A stretch of 64,000 bases of DNA from a virus. Below are positions 50,166-56,368 of the stretch, piece by piece. The translations under genes were made by a program, and so were the position numbers. The notes below the pieces were generated by a model, which saw nothing but the letters and a program-made list of their open reading frames with translations, ran no database searches and had not been told where the DNA came from. The first letter of the stretch is position 1. Every line of letters begins with the position of its first letter. The stretch spans positions 1 to 64,000 of IMG/VR virus record IMGVR_UViG_3300043621_000137. One strand, 5' to 3'.

Positions 50166-50497
50166 TAGCGTCTCCCTCCGCGCATCGTGCGCGAGAACGT
50201 GCGTTTCGCCATGACCGCCGGCTTGGCGAGGTCAGCGTCACTGCCCATCGGGCCCTCGGCCGAGACCATCGGCTTGGCGGCGAGTGTGGGCGCCGCCGCG
50301 ATCGGCGCCGCCTGGCCGAGGCCGCCAGGGGCGCCCGCCAGCGACTTGGCCGCCAGCGCCGCCCCCGCCATCCCGCCAGGCGGCGCCCCCGGGGCCGCGG
50401 GCTTCGCCGCCATCCCCGGGAGGCCGATCGCCCCGCCGACCTTGGCGACGCCGGGGACCTTCCCGAGCGCCCCGCCGATCGCGCCCATGATGCCCAT
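50165..50497 (-). CDS. Hypothetical Ala/Gly/Pro-rich protein
   Basis: A 110-residue protein made almost wholly of Ala, Gly, Pro and Lys with a basic C-terminus (MAKRTFSRTMRGGRR). The coding strength is supported by ATGA-type overlaps on both sides. Probably disordered; a packaged or assembly protein is possible. Confidence 0.45.
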   Translation of the reverse strand: MGIMGAIGGALGKVPGVAKVGGAIGLPGMAAKPAAPGAPPGGMAGAALAAKSLAGAPGGLGQAAPIAAAPTLAAKPMVSAEGPMGSDADLAKPAVMAKRTFSRTMRGGRR

Positions 50498-50664
50498 TAG
50501 CGCCTCCCGCGGCCCGTGAGCGACCGCCCGCCGCGCATCGGCTTGGTCGCGGTCGTCCGCTTGTTGAAGTCCTGCGCGGCCATCGACCCCTTTTGGAGCG
50601 ACGGGTCGGCGTTCTTGCTGAAGACGACCGCGCGCTCGGGGCTCGGCGCCTTGCTGACCGTCAT
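50497..50664 (-). CDS. Small basic protein
   Basis: A 55-residue protein from ATG 50664: charged N-terminus (MTVSKAPSPERAVVFSKN), then basic tail (KRTTATKPMRGGRSLTGRGR). The tail MRGGR-like ending recurs in the neighbouring 110-residue protein (TMRGGRR). It could bind DNA or RNA. Evidence for translation is limited to coupling with its neighbour. Confidence 0.45.
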   Translation of the reverse strand: MTVSKAPSPERAVVFSKNADPSLQKGSMAAQDFNKRTTATKPMRGGRSLTGRGRR

Positions 50665-50672
50665 CCGCGCGC

Positions 50673-50861
50673 TCACCGGCCGCCGCCGCTCATCGAGCGG
50701 CCTCCAGGGTTCATGAGCTTCTTCTGCGCGGGGGCCACGCGGCCGGTTTTGCGCTTGCCCTTGCGCCCGAACGACTGCTTGCTGAAGCTCGGCGCGGCGT
50801 GCGCGTCTGGGACGTCGGCGTCGCGCGGGCCGGATTTCTTCTGGAAGGGGACAAAGGGCAT
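50673..50861 (-). CDS. Small basic protein
   Basis: A 62-residue protein rich in Lys/Arg/Ser (SFSKQSFGRKGKRKTGRVAP), beginning MPFVPFQKKSGPRDADV. One of four consecutive tiny basic proteins between the lipoprotein gene and the head proteins. The role is unknown; virion DNA condensation is a speculation from charge only. Confidence 0.45.
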   Translation of the reverse strand: MPFVPFQKKSGPRDADVPDAHAAPSFSKQSFGRKGKRKTGRVAPAQKKLMNPGGRSMSGGGR

Positions 50862-50870
50862 GGTTGGCTC

Positions 50871-51047
50871 CTAGCGCTTCAGGCCCGTCGACGGCACCGT
50901 CACCGGCGACGGCGAGAGCTTGGGCGGGGGCGGCGGGCCACCCCGCGTGGCGCTCGGGCCCGGGCTCGGGACGCGTGGGGCGGCCGGCGCGCTCGATCGC
51001 TTGGCGCTCACCCGCGCGATCATCTGCTCGAAGGATTCTTTGCTCAT
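50871..51047 (-). CDS. Small Pro/Ser-rich basic protein
   Basis: A 58-residue protein from ATG 51047: helical start (MSKESFEQMIARVSAKRSSA), then Pro-rich basic tail (PPPPPKLSPSPVT). It starts within the stop of the gene upstream (ATGA overlap at 51044-51047). Confidence 0.45.
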   Translation of the reverse strand: MSKESFEQMIARVSAKRSSAPAAPRVPSPGPSATRGGPPPPPKLSPSPVTVPSTGLKR

Positions 51048-51211
51048 CGCTTCGACAGGCTCCGGGGCGCGGACGCGGACACGCCATGCCACTTCTTCCC
51101 GAGTGCGGGCTTCTTGTTCGCGGTGGCGTAGAAGATCGACTCGCCCTTGCCGGGGCCGTACTCGGTCTGCATCGATCGCAGCACTTTGGTGCCCGAGGGG
51201 GTGAGCGGCAT
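51044..51211 (-). CDS. Conserved small phage protein, YG-KGExxFYA type
   Basis: A 55-residue frame from ATG 51211 to TGA 51046-51044. The sequence LTPSGTKVLRSMQTEYGPGK followed by GESIFYATANKKPALGKKW matches a common pattern of tiny phage proteins located near portal and head genes. It is coupled to the next gene by ATGA overlap. No function is assigned in the family as I know it. Confidence 0.55.
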   Translation of the reverse strand: MPLTPSGTKVLRSMQTEYGPGKGESIFYATANKKPALGKKWHGVSASAPRSLSKR

Positions 51212-51357
51212 GGCTGAGCGTTAGGCTCCGATGAGAATGCGGGGGCGTCAAGATCCCCCTCGGCGGCGGGGTGGGGTGGACGCGCCACGTGACGCCAGCA
51301 CGGCAGGCAGGGCAGCCCGCCGCTCCCAGGCCGGCGCCCGCGCGGGCGCGTCCACGT

Positions 51358-51813
51358 CTAGCGGCGGTAGGTGCCGCTGGCCTCGGCGTTGAGCGCGAAG
51401 CCCTGCGAGAAGCCGTCGCGGAAGAGCCGGCCGTCGACGTAAATCTGCACCTGGAGCGTGCTGGTCGAGGTCTGGCCGATGGCGGAGGCTTCGATGTAGA
51501 GGAACACGGTCGGGTCGGGGACTTTCATCGACGCGAAGTAGGGCACGCCGCCCGTGTAGAGGGTCGTGCCGTTGACCGCATCGGTGTGGCGGACGATGAC
51601 CTGGCTGCCGCCGGCCAGGCTCGCCCCGAGCACGCGGAACTCGACCTGGCTCGTGACCGGGGTCGGGGTCGGGGTGGGCGTGGGGGTCGGCGTGACGAGC
51701 GTCGTCGGGCCGGTCGGCCCGCTATTGTTCCCGGTGTAGATGCGCGTGCAGCTCCCGGCGGCGAGGAGCCCGGTCGAGAGCAGGAGTGTGGCGGCGAACC
51801 AGCGGCGTCGCAT
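51358..51813 (-). CDS. Putative outer-membrane lipoprotein with Pro-Thr linker
   Basis: A 151-residue protein: basic N-terminus (MRRRW), hydrophobic signal segment (FAATLLLSTGLLAAG) and a lipobox ending at Cys22 (AGSC). A linker of repeated TPTPTP units (residues 36-53) follows, then a beta domain with QVEFRVLGASLAGGS and LQVQIYVDGRLFRDG. It lies in the late operon between portal and head genes. Phage lipoproteins may alter the host surface, for example in superinfection exclusion; this is inference. Confidence 0.65.
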   Translation of the reverse strand: MRRRWFAATLLLSTGLLAAGSCTRIYTGNNSGPTGPTTLVTPTPTPTPTPTPVTSQVEFRVLGASLAGGSQVIVRHTDAVNGTTLYTGGVPYFASMKVPDPTVFLYIEASAIGQTSTSTLQVQIYVDGRLFRDGFSQGFALNAEASGTYRR

Positions 51814-51858
51814 GCGGGGCCTCCCTGGATGGGCGTACGGGTTATCGGGCGATCGGCG

Positions 51859-54012
51859 CTACTTCTTCGACTCGGTAATCGTCTGGCGTCCCCCCGGCTC
51901 GTCGTCTTTCGTTTCGGCCGACGGCGGCGCCTGCCCCGAGGCTTTCCGGCCGGCGGGGTTGACCGTTTGCCCGATGCCGAGCGACGACTGGGCCTGGAGC
52001 CGTTCGGTGACCGTGACCGGCACGCGCACTTCGAGGATCTGGCCGGAGGCCTGGTCCATCGTGAAGGTGCGCTGGGTCGACGGGTCGGTGTACTGCGGCA
52101 GGCCCATCGCGCCGGTCGCCATCACGCCGAGCGCGCCGGGGGTTTGCTGCACCTGCGCGAGGATCTGCTGGAAGACGTCGGCCGGCGGCGGCGAGAGCGG
52201 CGGCAGGGGGATCGCCGGCGGCGCGCCGACGTTGGGCGTCTCCAGCGTCTCGTGCAGCGACCAGAAGTCGTAGTAGCCCATCCGCGCCAGCTGCACGCGC
52301 ATCATCTTCCGCTCGGTCGCATCCATCGCGAGGACGCTGTTCGGCTGCACGATAAACACAAACTGCTTGTGCATGAACTGCGCGCGCTGGTCGCGGGTCG
52401 TGAGCTGGCCATCGAGCTCGGGCGTGTAGCCGGGCGCGCCGGGGCGGAGCGAGGGGACGAACTGCTCGGGGTCGAAGTCGAACTCGTTGAGCATCTGCCC
52501 GCCCTGGCCGAGGACTTGGACGCGCTTCGATTGGGAGAGGAACTGGAAGTAGTTGATCTTGACCATCTCGCTGAAGTCGCGCAGGAAGAGTTCGACCTGG
52601 CGGGCCTCGGAGCGGATCTCGGGCGTGAGCGCTTCGTAGTACTTCTGGATCGTGTCGGCACTGGGCATCTGGCGGAGTTGCAGGAGCGCTTGCAGGTTGG
52701 CCGTGCCCGAGAGGTCGGCGAACTTCTGCGTGAGCTTCTCCCACAGCTCGATGCCCATCTGGATGATCTGGGGGGCCGGGCCGTCTTCCTTCTTCCACGG
52801 GTCGCCAAAGCCCGGCATGACCTTCACGCGCTTGCCGGGGCGCCGCGGGTCCATCAGCTTCATCGTCGCTTCGCTGACCGCGGTGCGGTTGTAGGTGATG
52901 TCGGGGTTGGTCCACTGGCGCATCGCCAGGCGCACGTCCTGCATCGTGTCGTTGATGGCGTCCTGGAGGGGGAGCAGGTCGTTGAAGAGTGGCACGCCGA
53001 GGAACTGCCAGGGCACGCTCCACAATTTCAACCGGCAGAACGGGAACATCCCGTGCCAATAGGTGTTCGGCCCGTCGTAGATGATCGTGTCCTCGGTCGC
53101 GACGATCAGGCGCCCGCGGGGGTAGAGCGGCTGCTGCGGCTGCGCGAGGTACGCCCAGTTGGCCCCGGGCGTGCCCATCGCGATCGGCTTGGTGGTCAGG
53201 TTGCGCGTGCGGTCGCGGAAGTAGGCGCGGTAGATCACGATCGATCCGGCGCGCGCCCGGCGACTGGTCGCGGCCGACCCCGGCCAGGCGATGGAATCCA
53301 GCGGGTCGGCCGGCGAGATGAGCCGCGAGAGCCCGGTGCGGAAGCGGCCCATCACCTGGCCGAGGAGCGTGTCGGGCGAGGCGTGGAAGAGATGCGCCTT
53401 CGTCGGGTACATGCCGCGCAGCACGTTGACCGTATGCTCTTCGCGGAAGCAGGCGCCTTCCCAGAGCTGCGACGATCGGCCGAAGGACGGGCGGAGCGGC
53501 AGGGTATCCCGCGGGTCGCGCGCGGTCAGCTGATGCGCGCCGCCGAGGGGGGCGTGCGGATCCCAGTCGATGACCAGATCGCCCGTGCCGCCAGCGAGCG
53601 AGTACTTCACGCAGTCGCCGAGATCGAGGTCCATCATGGTCGTCATCCACTCGGCCAGGAGGTACTGGTTGAGCATGTTGGCCTGGACCTGGTACTCGGG
53701 ATTGGTCTTCCAGCCGGCGACCGGCTTGAGGTCGGTGATGGCCGAGACGTGGGCCTGCATGGCCTTGCGCGTCTCGTTGATCACGACCTGCGGCAGGTAC
53801 TTGTGCTTGCAGGCGTCGGCCGAGAGCTGGTTGCCGACGATGTAGTCCTGCGCCTTGCCGATGAGATCGTAGGACGGGTCCTGGCGGTTGATGAGGTCGC
53901 CCTCTTGGACCCACTCGCGCAGCCAGCCGAGGACGCGCGGGTCGCCGTGCTGGAGCTGCTCGGCGGAGGTCCGCGGGAGGCTGAGGACGCCACTGGGAGA
54001 GAAGTCGGCCAT
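51859..54012 (-). CDS. Portal protein
   Basis: A 717-residue protein located after the terminase genes. Features: AQDYIVGNQLSADACKHKYL, RGRLIVATEDTIIYDGPN, LQDAINDTMQDVRLAMRQWT and a long helical C-terminal half (SADTIQKYYEALTPEIRSEA). Size and order match podovirus portals of about 700 residues, which form the dodecameric DNA gate. The C-terminus is unstructured (SAETKDDEPGG). The ATG at 54012 is preceded by a palindrome copy containing the stop of the upstream gene. Confidence 0.75.
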   Translation of the reverse strand: MADFSPSGVLSLPRTSAEQLQHGDPRVLGWLREWVQEGDLINRQDPSYDLIGKAQDYIVGNQLSADACKHKYLPQVVINETRKAMQAHVSAITDLKPVAGWKTNPEYQVQANMLNQYLLAEWMTTMMDLDLGDCVKYSLAGGTGDLVIDWDPHAPLGGAHQLTARDPRDTLPLRPSFGRSSQLWEGACFREEHTVNVLRGMYPTKAHLFHASPDTLLGQVMGRFRTGLSRLISPADPLDSIAWPGSAATSRRARAGSIVIYRAYFRDRTRNLTTKPIAMGTPGANWAYLAQPQQPLYPRGRLIVATEDTIIYDGPNTYWHGMFPFCRLKLWSVPWQFLGVPLFNDLLPLQDAINDTMQDVRLAMRQWTNPDITYNRTAVSEATMKLMDPRRPGKRVKVMPGFGDPWKKEDGPAPQIIQMGIELWEKLTQKFADLSGTANLQALLQLRQMPSADTIQKYYEALTPEIRSEARQVELFLRDFSEMVKINYFQFLSQSKRVQVLGQGGQMLNEFDFDPEQFVPSLRPGAPGYTPELDGQLTTRDQRAQFMHKQFVFIVQPNSVLAMDATERKMMRVQLARMGYYDFWSLHETLETPNVGAPPAIPLPPLSPPPADVFQQILAQVQQTPGALGVMATGAMGLPQYTDPSTQRTFTMDQASGQILEVRVPVTVTERLQAQSSLGIGQTVNPAGRKASGQAPPSAETKDDEPGGRQTITESKK

Positions 54013-54013
54013 A

Positions 54014-54027
54014 GATGCCTATGTATC
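54014..54027. repeat. Dispersed palindrome copy (GATGCCTATGTATC)
   Basis: Twelve of 14 positions match. On the transcribed strand it reads GATACATAGGCATC and includes the TAG stop of the 75-residue gene, just ahead of the portal ATG. Confidence 0.5.
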
Positions 54028-54246
54028 CTTGTCGGGGCCGCCGAGGATCTCGAAGCCCTCGACCTCGTTGATCCAGAAGTGCAGCGTCTGCCCGTTGTCG
54101 AAGTGCAGGAAGACCTCGGCGTCCGGGGAGGCCGCGTCGCGCGCGTAGTCGCGGTCGTGCTGGGTGACGTCGACCAGGCGCGCGCCGATGAAGCCGCCGA
54201 GCAGCTCGCGGATGTTTTTGACGATCTCGGGGTCGCGGTCAGCCAT
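54019..54246 (-). CDS. Hypothetical 75-residue acidic protein
   Basis: An acidic protein: DPEIVKNIRELLGGFIGARL helix, then VFLHFDNGQTLHFWINEVEG, a beta-rich half. It ends GGPDKDT followed by the TAG inside a palindrome copy. It lies between the IPT-like gene and the portal gene. Unknown function. Confidence 0.55.
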   Translation of the reverse strand: MADRDPEIVKNIRELLGGFIGARLVDVTQHDRDYARDAASPDAEVFLHFDNGQTLHFWINEVEGFEILGGPDKDT

Positions 54247-54250
54247 CAGG

Positions 54251-54264
54251 GATACCTATGCATC
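54251..54264. repeat. Dispersed palindrome copy (GATACCTATGCATC)
   Basis: Twelve of 14 positions match. On the transcribed strand it reads GATGCATAGGTATC and contains the TAG stop of the IPT-like gene, ahead of the next ATG (54246). Confidence 0.5.
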
Positions 54265-54867
54265 CCTTCTCGGGCGCCCGCGCTTGGCGTGGGGGGCCTC
54301 GGGCACGTCGGGCGCCTGCTGCGCCTCGTACCCCTCGTACCCCTCGGGCGCCTGCGGCGCCGCGTCACCCTGGGGCGTCGCGACCGGGTCGAGGCGCATG
54401 CCCGCCTCGGTCAGCGCGAACGTGAGCGTGTTGCTCAGTCCGCCCAGGCCGTTCCGCACCTGGATCGGGATCGGCATCGCGACCGACGCGGTCGCCAGGT
54501 TGACCTCGGTCGTGACCTCGGTCGCCGACACCACGGTGGTCGGTTCGGCGCCGCCGTTCCAGAGGATGACCGCGTTCGGGACGAAGCCCTCGCCGGTCAC
54601 ACGGAGCGTGAAGCTCGGGTCGCCGAGCGCGGCGGTCATCGGGTCGAGCGCGGTGAGCAGGGGCGGCGGGCCCCCCGCCGCGTCGGCCGGCACCGGATCG
54701 GGCAGCGGTTGCCAGTGCGTGGGCGCGATCACCTGCGCGTCGCCGGCGACCCAGCTCTGGTGCTCGGGGCTCCAGCGGGCGACGAGCTGCCGGCCGCCCG
54801 GCGCCACGGAGACGAGGAGGTCCTGCGCGTCGGTGGGGGCGGTGTCGATTCGTTGCCAGTCAGCCAT
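54256..54867 (-). CDS. IPT/TIG-like beta protein, copy B
   Basis: A 203-residue protein from ATG 54867. Residues 1-65 form a WQRIDTAPTD...LVARWSPEHQSWVAGD domain (a DUF551-like pattern), followed by an IPT/TIG-like domain: LGDPSFTLRVTGEGFVPNAV, ILWNGGAEPTTVVSATEVTT and GLGGLSNTLTFAL. The C-terminus is basic (AKRGRPRRDA). It is the paralogue of the 135-residue protein at 49319 and probably a decoration or adhesion module. Confidence 0.6.
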   Translation of the reverse strand: MADWQRIDTAPTDAQDLLVSVAPGGRQLVARWSPEHQSWVAGDAQVIAPTHWQPLPDPVPADAAGGPPPLLTALDPMTAALGDPSFTLRVTGEGFVPNAVILWNGGAEPTTVVSATEVTTEVNLATASVAMPIPIQVRNGLGGLSNTLTFALTEAGMRLDPVATPQGDAAPQAPEGYEGYEAQQAPDVPEAPHAKRGRPRRDA

Positions 54868-54877
54868 GTTCGGTCTC

Positions 54878-55363
54878 CTATCGGATGAGCGCATCGAGCG
54901 CGGAGGGGGTGGCGTCGCTGACGCCGGGGCCGTACTCGGCCGCCTCGGCGACGCCCGTGCCTTTGCGGAGCTGGGCGCCATGCTTTTTGACGAACGCCGG
55001 GTCGGGCGCTTCGCCGCCGTGCCAGGTCGGGTGGAGCGCGTGGACGTCGCGGTTCGAACGGTCGTTGCTGTAGTGGCGCCAGACGAGCGGCTGGCCTTCG
55101 CCGTTGCGGTACTGCTGCTCGCTTTCGCGCTCGACCTGGCGGAGCTTGGCGAGCGAGTCGATCGTGACGCGGGTGTTTTGCCCATCGCGAGCCTCAAACC
55201 GCTGAAAGGGTTCGTACGCATCCATCCGACCGACCTGCGGGATCCAGGCGGCGGGGCGGTCGCAATGGAGCGGGGCGCCCTTCATCGCGCCGATGTCGAT
55301 CGGCACGTTCACATCGAGGAGCACCTCGCCGCAGACCTGACACCAGAAGTCATGAAGACTCAG
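54878..55363 (-). CDS. Zinc-finger protein with missing normal start
   Basis: An open frame of about 160 codons encodes HDFWCQVCGEVLLDVNVPID, then APLHCDRPA (a Cys-Cys...His-Cys zinc site), WIPQVGRMDAYEPFQRFEAR and a helical charged section with RQVERESEQQYRNGEGQPLV. The zinc site is at the very N-terminus, and no ATG, GTG or TTG lies in frame before it: only CTG at 55363 or CTT. An HNH gene ends at 55360, so this gene's start seems displaced. The family (regulator-like zinc-finger phage protein) is common near terminase genes. Confidence 0.45.
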   Translation of the reverse strand: MSLHDFWCQVCGEVLLDVNVPIDIGAMKGAPLHCDRPAAWIPQVGRMDAYEPFQRFEARDGQNTRVTIDSLAKLRQVERESEQQYRNGEGQPLVWRHYSNDRSNRDVHALHPTWHGGEAPDPAFVKKHGAQLRKGTGVAEAAEYGPGVSDATPSALDALIR

Positions 55364-55875
55364 ACAGCTACCCTCTCGATCTCCTCGGCGAGCGCCAGCT
55401 CGTGCGGGCAATAGCCTCGGTTCCCTCGCGCGCAGTTGCAGTTGAAGCAGAGCACCCGGAAGCCGGGCGGGAAGTTCATGCGGATCAGCCACGCGTAGAG
55501 GTTCTGCCCCACCCGATCCCCGCCGACACGCACCCCGCTGTCCCGGCGGCGATCGTCGAGATGATCGAGCGTCAGGAACTCCAGCGTCTCCTCCCGGCAG
55601 CAGGTGCAGCACGGGGTGTTCCCGCTGTAGGCCCGCAGACAGCGCAGGCGCGTCTGCCAGCACTTCTCGCGCATCGCCTCGATGCGCGTCGCGCGGTGCT
55701 TGGCGTACTGCTGCCGCACCGTGTCGCGGCACTTCGCGAGGTAGGCCACGTCCGTTCGCCGCCGGTGCTCCATGCGGAGGCGCGTGTCCTCCATCACCTT
55801 TGCGCGCTGCGCCGGGGTGAGACGCTCGTAGCGCCGCTTCTCCCGCGCCAGCTTTTCCGGGGAACTCGTCGCCAT
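55360..55875 (-). CDS. HNH endonuclease of Cys-rich type
   Basis: A 171-residue protein from ATG 55875 (TGATG overlap). The first 90 residues are basic and helical (LAREKRRYERLTPAQRAKVM). The nuclease half has NTPCCTCCREETLEFLTLDH (CxxC plus the His-Asp core), FRVLCFNCNCARGNRG (second CxNCN) and CPH, the HNH/recombination endonuclease VII-like pattern. It lies in front of a zinc-finger gene that lacks its own start codon, so it is probably a mobile insertion. Confidence 0.75.
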   Translation of the reverse strand: MATSSPEKLAREKRRYERLTPAQRAKVMEDTRLRMEHRRRTDVAYLAKCRDTVRQQYAKHRATRIEAMREKCWQTRLRCLRAYSGNTPCCTCCREETLEFLTLDHLDDRRRDSGVRVGGDRVGQNLYAWLIRMNFPPGFRVLCFNCNCARGNRGYCPHELALAEEIERVAV

Positions 55876-55970
55876 CAGCGGCCTCCCCGCTCGGCCCACA
55901 GCCGCGTGGCGACATACCCCAGCCAGGCGCACAGGAGCGCGACGATCAGAAGCACGGTCCAGTCCACCAT
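55875..55970 (-). CDS. 31-residue single-pass membrane peptide
   Basis: From ATG 55970, preceded by GGGAGGCTAGCG. The peptide has one hydrophobic helix (VLLIVALLCAWLGYVATRL) and a basic C-terminus (WAERGGR). It could be a small membrane or lysis-accessory peptide; being so short, only the good ribosome site and operon coupling support it. Confidence 0.4.
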   Translation of the reverse strand: MVDWTVLLIVALLCAWLGYVATRLWAERGGR

Positions 55971-55972
55971 CG

Positions 55973-56368
55973 CTAGCCTCCCTTGTAGAAGAGTTCCTCT
56001 TCCACCCGCGCGACCACCGCGCGCATCTCGGCCTCGACCGTCCGCCCGCGCTTGCCGGCGCGGTGCTGGAGCTCGGCCAGCTGCCCGGGCGTGAATGGGA
56101 TCCGGATGTCGCCGATGTGCAGCGCGGCGAGCCGTTCGACGGCCGTGAGGATCGACGCGGCGGTCGGGCGTGAGCCCAAGCCGAGGGCGGTGGCGATCTG
56201 GTCGCACTCGACCGGCGTGAGCGTCAGCCCGGGCGTCGGCCAGGGGGTCAGGATCTGCATCCGCACGTCGGCGAGCAGCCCCTCCAGCGTCTCAACCGAC
56301 GCCAGGCGCTCGCCCGGCGACCGGAGGGACGCGCGCGCAGACGCGGGCTCAGGCGCGGGTGCGGTCAT
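55973..56368 (-). CDS. Hypothetical protein after large terminase
   Basis: A 131-residue protein from ATG 56368, overlapping the end of the large terminase gene by 20 nt. It has a helical section with VETLEGLLADVRMQILTPWP, CDQIATALGLGSRPTAASIL and a C-terminal helix (VEAEMRAVVARVEEELFY). It may be a terminase or portal accessory. No family is named. Confidence 0.5.
   Translation of the reverse strand: MTAPAPEPASARASLRSPGERLASVETLEGLLADVRMQILTPWPTPGLTLTPVECDQIATALGLGSRPTAASILTAVERLAALHIGDIRIPFTPGQLAELQHRAGKRGRTVEAEMRAVVARVEEELFYKGG

Noticed and set aside
51271-54888. Plus-strand frame of 1205 codons opposite the portal gene
   Set aside because: Compositionally an antisense shadow; crosses several gene boundaries of the late operon.
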